Source: a virus. Taken from it: DNA of 41,823 bases. Below are positions 16,063 to 25,107 of this stretch, piece by piece. The DNA is taken from positions 1 through 41,823 of the IMG/VR virus record IMGVR_UViG_3300046007_008906; one strand, given 5' to 3'. Both the position numbers and the translations under genes were made by a program. Position 1 is the first letter of the stretch; the number at the start of each line of letters is the position of its first letter. The notes beneath the pieces are model-generated. The model was not told the DNA's origin, did not search any database, and saw nothing but the letters and a program-made list of their open reading frames with translations.

Positions 16063-16832
16063 TACGCGATACGGATAATCTTGTTAATGACCTGATACGG
16101 CTGCCGGTTATCGTGCGAAGAACCGCCACCCGTGTTATTGTCAGTCGCTCCCGAACCAGTCGTGGTGACGGTGTGATTGTGAGCGCCATCTGTAGAAGTA
16201 AACTGACCAACGGACACAACGCTTCCAAAACTTGCGGTAAACACAGCCCCAGTCGCGTTATTCTTTAGCACATCACTGACGGCGTGGCTGTGAGCGCCGC
16301 CAGTAGAAGTCGTGCCGCTCGCGGAAAAATTCGTGATCGTGTGATTGTGAGCCGGAATCTGGGCGGTCGTTAGCGTCGTGCTAGCCGATCCTCCCGTATT
16401 CCCACGTGCATCATTATCCGGCAGGCGGGCAGCATCCCCCTGAGCGGTCCCCATCGTGTCCGGGCCAACAGACACGCGGCCACGGAGATCCGGAACATTA
16501 AACGTGGTCAGGGAATCCCCAGCGCCGTACGTAGTGCCCATGATCGTAAAGAGGCTCGCGTAGGTAGTGCGGCTAATCGCGCGACCATCAGCGAGAATCC
16601 ACTTACCAGCAACCGGATCGCTAGACCCACCATAATCCAGCAAAGCACCAATCGGCGCAAGCAGATCAATAACCGCGCTACTAAGCTCGGCAACGCCAAT
16701 AGACCCGTCCGTAATGTTAGCGGCGTCAATGCTATTGACACCAGTAACCAAAGCGGTCAGGTTAGCGTTAAGGTTATTAACATTTTCTGGCTGCCCAGCG
16801 GTCAGCGTAAAGGGAAGAGAAACAAGTGCCAT
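16062..16832 (-). CDS. Phage tail-collar domain fibre protein with HxH repeats
   Basis: A 256-residue protein. After a helical N-terminus, residues about 60-135 carry the tail-collar signature: YGGSSDP, GKWILADGRAISRTTYASLF and FNVPDLRGRVSVGPD. The C-terminal part has repeated His motifs (AHNHTI, AHSHAV, AHNHTV) in glycine/threonine-rich linkers. Similar HxH motifs bind iron in the trimeric needle of T4 gp37. It would be a trimeric receptor-binding or short-fibre protein. The start overlaps the preceding stop as TAATG. Confidence 0.85.
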   Translation of the reverse strand: MALVSLPFTLTAGQPENVNNLNANLTALVTGVNSIDAANITDGSIGVAELSSAVIDLLAPIGALLDYGGSSDPVAGKWILADGRAISRTTYASLFTIMGTTYGAGDSLTTFNVPDLRGRVSVGPDTMGTAQGDAARLPDNDARGNTGGSASTTLTTAQIPAHNHTITNFSASGTTSTGGAHSHAVSDVLKNNATGAVFTASFGSVVSVGQFTSTDGAHNHTVTTTGSGATDNNTGGGSSHDNRQPYQVINKIIRIA

Positions 16833-18673
16833 TATTTATCCAGTTTTGTTACGCTCGGAACCCGCGATTCCCGAACTCTGTGAACAATACGATTAACGGT
16901 CCATGCGCCCGGCGTGGTGTCGTCACTAGAAGATATTTCAATACTAAAATTGATACCCCGGACGGAATTTCTAGTTAAAGTGAAGTTTGACGCCTGCCCG
17001 GCACTCCACACATCATTCGGGTAATTAGGGTCCGGTCCCCAAGTGTCGGAACCGATATCGCCGCCAGCCCAAACATCCGTTCCCCTACCCAGATCCACGG
17101 TTGCTGCGTTTCTAGCTCCTTCAAGGTTACGAGCAATAGCGTAACGGAATTTTCCAAGCCCCCAAACCTGAGACTCACGAATCGTTTTATCCACAGAAGA
17201 ACCGTAGTCAAGAAACCCGTACTTCACGCGAGCAGTAAACGCAGCGCCAGCATCGGTCGTGGCAGAGGCCAACAGCCTCCCAAAAATCTGGTTGCCGGTA
17301 GCCCTAGCAAACACCAGAGACCCACCAATAGTGGAAAGCTGAATAGGCGACAACGCGGCGCATGGAATATTCCAAATACTCCACCAGCCAAACCGGGGGT
17401 CAAACACCAAAAGCGTATTATTGTCCGAAGAACTCCCGGTAGGAAGAGCAACAAAAATCTGTTGCCGGTAAAACGTCATACGTGCCTTGCTGATCGCACC
17501 GTAATTTACGGCGTTACCGCCATAAAGAAGCGGTAGGTCACCAGTGAACAGGGGATCTAGCAGGCTGGAGACAAGCTGCGGAGGTCCGCCATCCGTGCGG
17601 TAAATGCCTTTCTCCGAAAGAAAATAAACGCCGTCCGGAGCCACGCAAAGAGACTGCGGGGCAGCCAGCCCAACACCCGCGTCAATAGTCCGGAAGTCAA
17701 AGTTTGGGACGCCAAGACTGTTACCGCCAAGCGAAGTCCCATAAAAGACAAAAAAGCGTGTTTTCTTAAACACAAAAACATATGAACCCCAAGTAACCAT
17801 TCCCATGATCTCTTCGCCATCGCCGGGCGTAAGATCTACGTACTCGTAGCCGTCCCAAGCCAACGGGTTTGTCGCGCTGGAAAACCGAACCGTGTTTTTG
17901 TTTTGCCCACCCTGATTAGGGTTCACAGCCGGAGCGTAACGAGCGTTAACAAGGCGACTGTCCCACGGCGTAACTGCGCAAAACATTCCTGTAGGGTTTG
18001 GCGCGCTGTTCGTAATAGACCACGTAGGGGTGCTCCACGATGGGGACGCGCCCGTGTTATTCCACACGCGAAGCGGATCCGTGCCGTTCGACGCCCAAAG
18101 CGTCGGGACCGCCCTCGTGTTCCCCGAAGTGGTACCACCACCAAACCTAGTGAAAAAATTCGGAGAAGCGCTAATCCCAGAAGTCAGCGGGGTTCCAACA
18201 ACCGCCCCGGCAGAATTACGAACTTCAAGCCTACGGTTTGTGCCGTCCGTCATAGACACGGCCATTTGCCACGCCGACCCATCAGTGTACGAAGCCATAT
18301 TGTCCGCACGATAGGCAGCGAGGGCGTACACGGCAGTATCGTCAGCCGCAGCGGGAGCGCCCGTGCAGCCAGTGAAGGTAGTGGCCGTTTTCCCAGTGTA
18401 CGCGACCACCGAAGAGCCAATCTGGAGCGAACCAGCCGACTCAAAAGAAGAAGTCGAATCTACGGTAATCGTAGAAGCCCCGGCAGTAATAGCGCCATTC
18501 AAAGCCGTAGAAACATTAAAAATATCGTAGCCGGGGCGAGACTTAACTGCCCCGCGCTCCGTAAACGTCACATTAAGAAGATCGTACGCCTGACCGGGTT
18601 CAAGTTCATCCGCCTGATCGCGGAGATTAATACCACCACCAAAACCCGTGACAGGAACGCTCCCGTACGCCAT
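16832..18673 (-). CDS. Tail nozzle / stabilisation protein (T7 gp12 / P22 gp10-like)
   Basis: A 613-residue beta-rich protein. Its start GFGGGINLRDQADELEPGQA, then NVTFTERGAVKSRPGY, is the hallmark of short-tail hub proteins that plug and extend the portal. The remainder is propeller-like, with repeated hydrophobic/Gly/Asp blades (for example DGVYFLSEKGIYRTDGGPPQ) and ends in a VHRVRESRVPSVTKLDK tail. The ATG at 18673 overlaps the adaptor stop as TAATG; an upstream TTG in frame is not needed. With the adaptor before it, this forms the short tail. Confidence 0.8.
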   Translation of the reverse strand: MAYGSVPVTGFGGGINLRDQADELEPGQAYDLLNVTFTERGAVKSRPGYDIFNVSTALNGAITAGASTITVDSTSSFESAGSLQIGSSVVAYTGKTATTFTGCTGAPAAADDTAVYALAAYRADNMASYTDGSAWQMAVSMTDGTNRRLEVRNSAGAVVGTPLTSGISASPNFFTRFGGGTTSGNTRAVPTLWASNGTDPLRVWNNTGASPSWSTPTWSITNSAPNPTGMFCAVTPWDSRLVNARYAPAVNPNQGGQNKNTVRFSSATNPLAWDGYEYVDLTPGDGEEIMGMVTWGSYVFVFKKTRFFVFYGTSLGGNSLGVPNFDFRTIDAGVGLAAPQSLCVAPDGVYFLSEKGIYRTDGGPPQLVSSLLDPLFTGDLPLLYGGNAVNYGAISKARMTFYRQQIFVALPTGSSSDNNTLLVFDPRFGWWSIWNIPCAALSPIQLSTIGGSLVFARATGNQIFGRLLASATTDAGAAFTARVKYGFLDYGSSVDKTIRESQVWGLGKFRYAIARNLEGARNAATVDLGRGTDVWAGGDIGSDTWGPDPNYPNDVWSAGQASNFTLTRNSVRGINFSIEISSSDDTTPGAWTVNRIVHRVRESRVPSVTKLDK

Positions 18674-19296
18674 TAAAGTGACGCCCAATCGTGGCTATAG
18701 CCGTACGCAACAATCGAATCCGGATCCTGATGCTGCTGATACAGGTAATGCTCGCGCATAGACCCAATTAGCGTGTCGGCATCGGCGCGCACCACCTGCG
18801 CCATTTCCGGATTATCAGAATCAATGTACGCTCTACCGCAAGCAAAATCCACAATTGCGTAACGATAACGAGCGGGAATAAGCGGAGTATCCGTACCGTT
18901 GACGAGATCCGTCGGTACTTTAATGTACCTCACCGAAAGCGCGTCAGTGTTCCCCGGATAAGTGTTAATTGTGGTGCCGTCCGAAAGGTAAGCGTAAAGA
19001 GCGTTACCCGCCGCAGACTGGTCCGGGTACGCCTCGTTAAGCGTGCGGCGATCAATAAAACCAAGATTCGTCTGGGTCGTGGTGTCCGTAAGCGACAGAA
19101 TCGTTCGCATATCCGCGATAGTCAGCGGAGAAGCCCCAGTGGCCGTAGCCTCCAGAAACGGCCAATCATCCAGTCCACAAATTTCCTGATACGACTGGTT
19201 GATCCACTGCTTTGCGCGGGTTTCCCCCGCGCCGCTGTCATTTAGGTAATCAAACCCTCGTGCATAAAATTCAGTGAGAAGTTGTTGAAAAGTCAC
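18673..19296 (-). CDS. Head-tail adaptor (T7 gp11 / P22 gp4-like)
   Basis: A 207-residue protein starting with a GTG that overlaps the upstream stop as GTGA. The N-terminal FYARGFDYLNDSGAGETRAKQWINQSYQEICGLDDWPFL pattern (described by its key W-I-N-x-x-Y...W-P-F residues) is typical of adaptors that dock onto the portal ring of podoviruses. The C-terminal part carries an ARYRYAIVDFACGRAY helix. It sits immediately before the nozzle gene, as in T7- and P22-like genomes. Confidence 0.75.
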   Translation of the reverse strand: MTFQQLLTEFYARGFDYLNDSGAGETRAKQWINQSYQEICGLDDWPFLEATATGASPLTIADMRTILSLTDTTTQTNLGFIDRRTLNEAYPDQSAAGNALYAYLSDGTTINTYPGNTDALSVRYIKVPTDLVNGTDTPLIPARYRYAIVDFACGRAYIDSDNPEMAQVVRADADTLIGSMREHYLYQQHQDPDSIVAYGYSHDWASL

Positions 19297-19793
19297 TTAC
19301 GCGCTTTCTTTCCACGAACGCTATTTGTCCACCCGTCGCTCATGCTGACCTTCGGAACGTCCAGATGCGAAATGCGCTCTGCCATTTCAGTTCTACGCTG
19401 CTCTGCCTGATCCGCCTTCCGGCGCTCCATTTCCCTGACACGCTCATCCTGACGACGCTTAAACTCTTCAAACGCGCCGGGACGCTGCAAATCAGCCCTG
19501 CGCAGCATTTCAAGATGATGCGACTGCGGCTCCGCAAACCCACCCTTATCATCCGTCAGCGGAATATAAGTAGGCATTGTCTCCGGATTTTTCCGTTGCA
19601 CATGCCAAAACCCGGGGGTAAGACCGGCCTGATCGGCATTCTCAGAAGCCTTTACCAAAGACAGGTATGGATCAAGGCGCTGAAGCTCCGCGTCAAAATG
19701 GCGCAGCCAATCATGCCGCTTGTTCAAAGTTTCAAGCTGATTTTCAAAGTCTAGTTGGAGCCTAACATGCTCCGGCAAAATAATTCCCGACAC
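19293..19793 (-). CDS. Hypothetical structural-region protein, 166 aa
   Basis: A charged, helical protein with an early FENQLETLNKRHDWLRHFDAE helix and an Arg/Glu-rich coiled coil near residues 105-145. I place the start at the GTG at 19793 because GGGAGA lies six bases before it. The upstream TTG at 19805 has no such site and lies next to the terminator. It is the first gene after the capsid terminator and is coupled to the adaptor gene. No family recognised. Confidence 0.7.
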   Translation of the reverse strand: MSGIILPEHVRLQLDFENQLETLNKRHDWLRHFDAELQRLDPYLSLVKASENADQAGLTPGFWHVQRKNPETMPTYIPLTDDKGGFAEPQSHHLEMLRRADLQRPGAFEEFKRRQDERVREMERRKADQAEQRRTEMAERISHLDVPKVSMSDGWTNSVRGKKARK

Positions 19794-19814
19794 AATTTCT
19801 CCCAAGAATAGAAA

Positions 19815-19844
19815 CTAGCCCCGTGCCATTTGGCACGGGGCTAG
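19815..19844 (-). terminator. Intrinsic terminator after the major capsid gene
   Basis: A perfect 14-bp stem, CTAGCCCCGTGCCA paired with TGGCACGGGGCTAG around a 2-nt loop, lies 12 nt after the capsid stop codon. On the minus strand it is followed by TTTCTATTCTT. This should cut most capsid transcripts here and leave a minority for the tail genes, giving high capsid yield. Confidence 0.9.
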
Positions 19845-19855
19845 AATCATAACTG

Positions 19856-21064
19856 CTAGGTGAGACCCGACAGCTTGGCGTGGCTGTTACGCCTACGGCA
19901 ACCAAGTTGAATTCTCACAGACAGCTTACCAGCGTAGGAGTCGGTACCCTGTACCCACTCCAGCGTCTGTCCGCCGGTTACGCGAGACTGCCAATAGGGA
20001 TCTCCTGCCGAGACAGAGAGAACATCCCCAATGGTGAGGAAGAAAACATCCTCATTCTTGCAGTCCGGAACGGCGTAGAGCTTCACGCCGTTAATATCAA
20101 CGCCGTCAACGGAACCAACCGTCAGCGGAGCGTCGTTAGCGAACCGGACCTGAGCCTGAGCCAGAGTGTACGCGACACGCTGCTGCTTCAGACCAGTGAC
20201 CACGAAATCCGCGGCCTTGCCAGTCTTCTGGGCAATCTTCTGGTTCTGCTGATAAAGCAGAGACAGAGTGAGAGCCTGCGAAGTGGAATCCACACCGGCA
20301 GCCTTCCACTGAGACTGCGTGGCGGGATCAATCCCACCCAGCACCTCAGAAGTGCTGACGATCTTGTGGAGTCCGTTCATTTCGTATGAGGTCGAACCAC
20401 TACGGGCACCCTTCAGCGTCACAAAATGCGACGAGGTGGTGCTGACAGCCGAACCCGAAACGGTGATCGTGCTGTTGGCGAGGTCGGTAGCGGTAATCGA
20501 AACACCGGCCGCAACAGCGGTCGGGTTAGCCGAAGTACCGATATCAACCACGGCCCCAACGTCCAGCCAACCGCGCTCAATGGCGTTAAAACCACTGGTC
20601 GTGTTAAGCTGCACGGTAGTGGAGCTAGAGGTGGTACCACACTGAGCGATCTGGCCGGAACCGTCACCGAAAATCTGACGGGACAGGTTGCGGTTGAGAT
20701 CGTTCACAGCGCCAGAGACTTCCTCATCCACGACCGACGCGACCGCCAGCGCGTCACCGCGCGTCTGGTCAATAGCCGAACCCTGAATGCGGATCTGCTG
20801 GTGCTGGTTGGTGTACGACCACTGGGCCTGAGCATATGCCTGCTCGCCAGCGTCGTTAAGTGAGGTCGGGCTAGAAGAAGTAGCAGACCATCCCCAGTTG
20901 CGTCCCACGTGAATGGGAGTCAGGGCATACTCGCCCATCTGGGTATTCTTGAGCTTCTTCGCGCGATCAAGGATAGGGTTATCCTGATACAACTGCTCTG
21001 CGATTCGCTCTTCGGTCCACGTTTCCTTCAGCGCGGCCTGAATCGTACTGACAGTAGCTGCCAT
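19856..21064 (-). CDS. Major capsid protein (HK97-fold)
   Basis: A 402-residue protein in the canonical place after the scaffold gene. The N-terminal EERIAEQLYQDNPILDRAKKL helix and the NWGWSATS...AYAQAQWSYTNQHQQIRIQGSAIDQ region resemble capsid proteins of phages with P22-type portals. A beta insertion near 165-235 contains RGWLDVGAVVDIG. The ATG at 21064 has an AGAAAGGA ribosome site. A strong terminator follows directly, as for a highly expressed gene. The C-terminus ends with a basic GCRRRNSHAK stretch that is somewhat unusual. Confidence 0.85.
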   Translation of the reverse strand: MAATVSTIQAALKETWTEERIAEQLYQDNPILDRAKKLKNTQMGEYALTPIHVGRNWGWSATSSSPTSLNDAGEQAYAQAQWSYTNQHQQIRIQGSAIDQTRGDALAVASVVDEEVSGAVNDLNRNLSRQIFGDGSGQIAQCGTTSSSTTVQLNTTSGFNAIERGWLDVGAVVDIGTSANPTAVAAGVSITATDLANSTITVSGSAVSTTSSHFVTLKGARSGSTSYEMNGLHKIVSTSEVLGGIDPATQSQWKAAGVDSTSQALTLSLLYQQNQKIAQKTGKAADFVVTGLKQQRVAYTLAQAQVRFANDAPLTVGSVDGVDINGVKLYAVPDCKNEDVFFLTIGDVLSVSAGDPYWQSRVTGGQTLEWVQGTDSYAGKLSVRIQLGCRRRNSHAKLSGLT

Positions 21065-21098
21065 GTTAGAAACAGTCCTTTCTTAGGAACTATGGAAT

Positions 21099-21854
21099 TT
21101 ACTCACTATCGTTGGCTTCGATCAGGGCTGCCATCCGACGACGACGCTCATCTTCATTTCTGAAGTCGAACTTCTCATCGGCTGCGGACCCTTGAAGCGG
21201 CTGCCGTGGAGCCTTCTTAGAACCAATCCAATCCTTCTGCCGCTTACCGAAAAGCTCATTGAGCATTTCCTGCGCAGCGGCAATCTGGGGAAGGCCATCG
21301 GGGGTTAGATCCAGAGTCGCGGCAATACTAAGAACTGCCTGTTGCTCTGTCTCATCCTGAATTCCCAGACGATCCATTTCACCTTCGGTGAAAGTTTCGA
21401 TCTCCTGTAGAATTTCCCTCTCCTGCTGGGTCTGCTTATAGCTTTCCCATTCGGCAGTAAGCTGGTCAACACGGGGATCACTGAAGGAAAAATCATCCTC
21501 TTCTTCAGAGAAATCATTTCCGGCAGGGTTGTCCTCTGCGTCGGCCTCAAAACCGGCAGCGGTGAGGTACGTATCCTCACCGACAAACTCGGCAAGCTGG
21601 CGAAGCGCTTGTTCGCGCGTATAGTCGTCCTGAAGCGCACTCACAAACTCCGTTGCCGCCTCTGCTTCCTTACGAAGCTCGGCAAGCTCCTGAGTTTTGC
21701 GCGTATAATCCGCCTGCATAGACTTGTACCGGGCTTCAAGCTCCGGCGGCAAATCATCAGCGGAAGTGAACGACGAATCGCTTGTCCCAACGCCAGTGTC
21801 AGGGGATGCGATATTTTCGTCCGACTGGGCCTCAATGGGCTGTTCGGAATCCAT
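21099..21854 (-). CDS. Scaffolding protein
   Basis: A 251-residue very acidic, helical protein with no Cys. The ELEARYKSMQADYTRKTQELAELR coiled coil lies near residues 37-65, followed by an acidic stretch EEEDDFSF and a basic C-terminus RNEDERRRRMAALIEAND. This build, with a C-terminal helix that contacts capsid, and the location between portal and capsid genes fit a scaffold that directs procapsid assembly and then leaves. The start has a TAAGGAG ribosome site. Confidence 0.8.
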   Translation of the reverse strand: MDSEQPIEAQSDENIASPDTGVGTSDSSFTSADDLPPELEARYKSMQADYTRKTQELAELRKEAEAATEFVSALQDDYTREQALRQLAEFVGEDTYLTAAGFEADAEDNPAGNDFSEEEDDFSFSDPRVDQLTAEWESYKQTQQEREILQEIETFTEGEMDRLGIQDETEQQAVLSIAATLDLTPDGLPQIAAAQEMLNELFGKRQKDWIGSKKAPRQPLQGSAADEKFDFRNEDERRRRMAALIEANDSE

Positions 21855-22047
21855 CTACTACTCCTTAATAACGACGACTGCCCTTTTGGCTTGGTCGCCT
21901 ATTTCCCAACCCCCCAAAAGGGGGAAGTTTTAAGACACGAGCTATCCGGGCTTTTCTCCCGTGTCGGGGGCTATCTGTCACGGGCCACATAGGCTCTTGC
22001 CGCGCGGCGCGGACCCCCACGCGCCCGAAGGCGCGTTGATAAATTTG
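21855..22047 (-). other. Gap between portal and scaffold genes with small hairpins
   Basis: This 193-nt gap is the only sizeable break in the head genes. On the minus strand, just after the portal stop, CGCGCC-TTCG-GGCGCG (22020-22036 region) forms a tight stem followed by TGGGGGT, so it would be a poor terminator. Closer to the scaffold start is CCCCC-TTTT-GGGGG near 21910-21925. A leftward promoter for scaffold and capsid could lie here, but I see no convincing -35/-10 pair. Confidence 0.4.
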
Positions 22048-24024
22048 TTACTGCGCGGGAGGCGCGTCCGGCGTAGGCATATCCGGCATGGGCGTCGGGC
22101 CAGTCGGGCGGGCGGCGTTCGCCATCCCAAGCTGCTGCGCCATCATGCTCTGCTGCTGCGCGGCCTTCATCTGCTCCTGTTCCTCCATCCAGTCCAGACC
22201 CTGAAGGTAAAGAAGCACAGCCTCACGCACCGCTTCCTCCGCAAGCTCAAATTCCTGAGTCTTAGCAAAATCTTGGAAAATACTGCGGTGAACAGCGAGA
22301 TTGTCAATACCCGGACGAGGCATCCACGAAGGAGTCTCAGCCCCCCCGGGGCCAACCTGAAGCGGTTCGCTAAGGAAAGCTTCCGGGCCAGCCATAATTT
22401 TCTGAAGGACACGGTGGCACCGGGCAACATCAAGCTCGTAGGAATCCACCACATCCGCAGCGGTCCCCTGCTCCACGGCAGCCATAGCCTTTTCCGGGCT
22501 AATCCACTGACGATCAGCATACGCAAGCACGCGCTGCTCCAGCGCCTGACGAGTACGCGGCTCAATGCTTTCCGGAAACACAGTCACATCAACCTGAGAG
22601 CGAAGATCCGCACCAACAAAATCTTCAATACTTTCCGGACCAAACCTGCCGTTAATTTTTACTAGGCGAGGCTCAGTGTAATGACGAGCAACCAGCATCA
22701 GGCAGTGGCGCATCACCTGACCGTGGAATTCCGCGAGCCGACCCAAGAAATTAGAACGGGCAGCGGCGTCACGCTCAATGAGCACCTGAAGCGCACGGCC
22801 AGAAGCGTCCACGGGCGTGTCATTCTGCGCCGCCATGCGGTTCATATCCATAAGCGCTTCCTGCTTCAGCGTCGAAAGCTCCGCAGGAATCGGCGGGGTG
22901 GGACGCCACTCCGGCTTCAAGCCAGAAACCGGGTTATACACAAACACTGCGCCCGGCTGATCGGTAAGGCGCTGACGCTTCGGGAACGCGCCCATAGGCG
23001 CAAAAACCTGCGGCATCAGGGCAAGATTCTTCCATTCAAGCTGCTTATTCGTGCAGTCATTAATAGTCCGCTGCGAATCCAGCAGAGAAGCAACCAGACC
23101 AATATCCCGGTCGTTATCCGGATCAAGAATGTAAGAAATTTTGTGCAGCACCGGAGAATCCACAGGATCACCATTCGGATCAATCAGCGGATACTTCTCA
23201 GGCGGCGCGATAAGCTTCCCGTTCGCTATGCACATCCGGCGACCTTCCGGGTATTCCTTACACGGACGCTCCAAATAATCCGTGACCATCACAAGCTTCT
23301 GCGTGTCACGCTTATTTGCGCCCAGCGTGCCGTCCGAACCAGCGTCCGGGGTCAGCTTCGTACCGGGAAGAAAACCGGGGATATGCTTCGCTCGGTCCAT
23401 GCTCATCGCACGGCGCACAATGTACCAGCGGGAATCTTCAAACCTTACGCCCGGCTCCCAACCCACTTCATTCGGACCTAGAACTTCTATGCGCACATCC
23501 CCAAGCCCCACAACCGTGCCATCCTCATCCCTCAAATAAGGAGGAATCGAAGAATCCCAGTAAGGCCAAACAAAACCCTCATCGGCCACCACAGCGTACG
23601 TAACGGCCTGCTCTGTCACCCGGCGCACATCCCAAGCGTCAAATCCGTAATACGCGACCTTCTGCGAAATACGCGCAGCATTCACATCATCCGGGTCACT
23701 GGTGCTGGGGTTAATCTGATACGAAGGAACGCGCTGAGTAGCGGCGGACACCTCCTGCCGAACAATTGGCTGAATAAGGTTACGGGTCGTGCGCACACGA
23801 TGGCGGGGCTTACCGCCCTCACCGAGAAGAACACCCTGCCTGACCAGCCAGTTTTCCTTATTACGGTAAACGTACTGGTTGCCGCGCCAAAACTCTAGGC
23901 ACTCGTTACGACGAGCAGCGCCCATATCAATCTGGTTTTTTCCCTCTTCGATCCGTGCAGCGACCTCACCGGGGATTTTCTGCCCCACACCGAGGGCAGC
24001 TTTTACTTCTTCAACTGTCGGCAC
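22048..24024 (-). CDS. Portal protein (P22 gp1-like)
   Basis: A 658-residue protein with the long-portal signature: an N-terminal helix, then LEFWRGNQY, RVRTTRNLIQPIVRQEVSAATQRVPSY, a DVRRVTEQAVTYAVVADEGFVWPYW block, and a Gln/Met-rich C-terminal tail (residues about 610-640). The dodecameric ring forms the DNA channel at one vertex. The start is a GTG after GGAGGG, overlapping the upstream stop as TAGTG. Its length and C-terminal barrel-like tail match short-tailed phages. Confidence 0.9.
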   Translation of the reverse strand: MPTVEEVKAALGVGQKIPGEVAARIEEGKNQIDMGAARRNECLEFWRGNQYVYRNKENWLVRQGVLLGEGGKPRHRVRTTRNLIQPIVRQEVSAATQRVPSYQINPSTSDPDDVNAARISQKVAYYGFDAWDVRRVTEQAVTYAVVADEGFVWPYWDSSIPPYLRDEDGTVVGLGDVRIEVLGPNEVGWEPGVRFEDSRWYIVRRAMSMDRAKHIPGFLPGTKLTPDAGSDGTLGANKRDTQKLVMVTDYLERPCKEYPEGRRMCIANGKLIAPPEKYPLIDPNGDPVDSPVLHKISYILDPDNDRDIGLVASLLDSQRTINDCTNKQLEWKNLALMPQVFAPMGAFPKRQRLTDQPGAVFVYNPVSGLKPEWRPTPPIPAELSTLKQEALMDMNRMAAQNDTPVDASGRALQVLIERDAAARSNFLGRLAEFHGQVMRHCLMLVARHYTEPRLVKINGRFGPESIEDFVGADLRSQVDVTVFPESIEPRTRQALEQRVLAYADRQWISPEKAMAAVEQGTAADVVDSYELDVARCHRVLQKIMAGPEAFLSEPLQVGPGGAETPSWMPRPGIDNLAVHRSIFQDFAKTQEFELAEEAVREAVLLYLQGLDWMEEQEQMKAAQQQSMMAQQLGMANAARPTGPTPMPDMPTPDAPPAQ

Positions 24025-24284
24025 TAGCCCTCCATCTGGGTACGGTAATTATTAAAATCTTCATCATCGTCAAATTCCACATAATGCTTAGGAATTGACT
24101 GATCCTCCTGTTCACGCTGGGCATGCTGGGCCACCGCGGTCGGGGGATCCTGAATTCTTTGCAGCATTCTTTCGCGCTCCATGCGCTGCTGCTCACGATC
24201 CTTAGCAAGCAGTGAAGTAAAAGCGTACTGCTGATAGGCGATAACCGCGATAGCTACAAAAAGAGCAACCGCTAGAAAAATCAT
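24024..24284 (-). CDS. Single-span membrane protein, 86 aa
   Basis: The start at ATG 24284 overlaps the upstream stop as TGATG, which I prefer to a TTG 18 nt earlier. Residues 1-20 are a strong transmembrane helix (IFLAVALFVAIAVIAY). A charged Arg/Glu/Gln helix and an acidic FDDDEDFNNY tail follow. It resembles a spanin-like or Rz-like layout only in outline. Its position between portal and head-decoration genes, away from the lysis cassette, makes the role unclear. Confidence 0.65.
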   Translation of the reverse strand: MIFLAVALFVAIAVIAYQQYAFTSLLAKDREQQRMERERMLQRIQDPPTAVAQHAQREQEDQSIPKHYVEFDDDEDFNNYRTQMEG

Positions 24285-24742
24285 CAGTACGCGCCGAGCC
24301 AAGCAGCCTTCAAAGAGACAGTCGCGTTAAGATCGCCGCCAGAATTCTGGTACATGGTCACCGATACGTAATCCGAAGTACCGGAAGCGTAATGAATAGC
24401 GGCAGCGCCGTGATTAGGCCCAAAAAATCCGCTAAAGTTGTCGTTTAGCTCGCCGGTAAATGCGGAACCGTTCAAAGCAATAACCAAATTTCGGTAGCCG
24501 GTACCGTTCGCGGCCCAGCTAGAGAAAGCCTGAACAACCCAAACCCCGGAACGCCGGAGAGTAATCCGGTCGTTCGTCAGGTCAGCAAGGGCGCTCCCGC
24601 ACGTGGTTGCGCCATTATCGGCGGTAGTGGAGGTCAGGTTCGCGGTCGTGAAACTGTTATTCGGAATTGCCGTAGCCGACTGCGTAAGATGAGCAAACGG
24701 GACAGGAACACCGCGGGGATTGCGCTCTACTTGAATTTGCAT
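24284..24742 (-). CDS. Beta-sandwich virion protein, 152 aa
   Basis: A 152-residue Asn/Thr/Ser/Gly-rich protein with a C1q/TNF-like jelly-roll pattern (RITLRRSGVWVVQAFSSW, a GYRNLVIALNG strand, and YVSVTMYQNSGGDLNATV ending KAAWLGAY). It is similar in style to the second half of the fibre protein at 15382-16062. Located among head genes, it is probably a capsid decoration or head fibre. It is coupled to its neighbours by TGATG overlaps on both sides. Confidence 0.6.
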   Translation of the reverse strand: MQIQVERNPRGVPVPFAHLTQSATAIPNNSFTTANLTSTTADNGATTCGSALADLTNDRITLRRSGVWVVQAFSSWAANGTGYRNLVIALNGSAFTGELNDNFSGFFGPNHGAAAIHYASGTSDYVSVTMYQNSGGDLNATVSLKAAWLGAY

Positions 24743-25107
24743 CAGGCGACGTAAACGTAGGTGACGCCATCGCCATTCACAGTGGAATCAAGCGAAAGGT
24801 CAGCGAGGTTATCAACATAAAACGTGGCGGAATCACCAGCGTTAAGCGGCAGGCCCCGGCGAGTAGAAAGCGAAGCGACACAAGTAGCGCCACCAACGAC
24901 CACAACGCCAGTGTTGTCGGTCTCAGCGGTCACGCACACGCTCTTCACAGGCGTGGAAGACGCGAGCGCCACGCGAGTACCGGCAGTGGTGACAACCGTG
25001 CGGCCATCCCCAACGCTCGTCACACCGGGCGAGGACGCGACAACCTGACGCCCATCGGCGTCCGTTACGATCCCCTGATTAATTGACTCTCCAGAACTAA
25101 GCGGCAT
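24742..25107 (-). CDS. Small virion decoration-type protein, 121 aa
   Basis: A Val/Thr/Ser/Gly-rich beta protein. The segment VCVTAETDNTGVVVVGG, then LNAGDSATFYVDNLADLSLDS and a terminal YVYVA, recurs in small phage virion proteins that sit on capsids or in tails. The start and the upstream stop overlap as TAATG. Assignment as decoration protein rests on composition and the head-gene neighbourhood. Confidence 0.6.
   Translation of the reverse strand: MPLSSGESINQGIVTDADGRQVVASSPGVTSVGDGRTVVTTAGTRVALASSTPVKSVCVTAETDNTGVVVVGGATCVASLSTRRGLPLNAGDSATFYVDNLADLSLDSTVNGDGVTYVYVA

Noticed and set aside
17903-18676. 257-aa plus-strand open frame
   Set aside because: Antisense to the tail nozzle gene, Arg/Ser-rich, with no coupled neighbours or recognisable domain.
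22681-23481. 266-aa plus-strand open frame
   Set aside because: Antisense shadow of the portal gene, Arg/His/Ile-rich and without a family.
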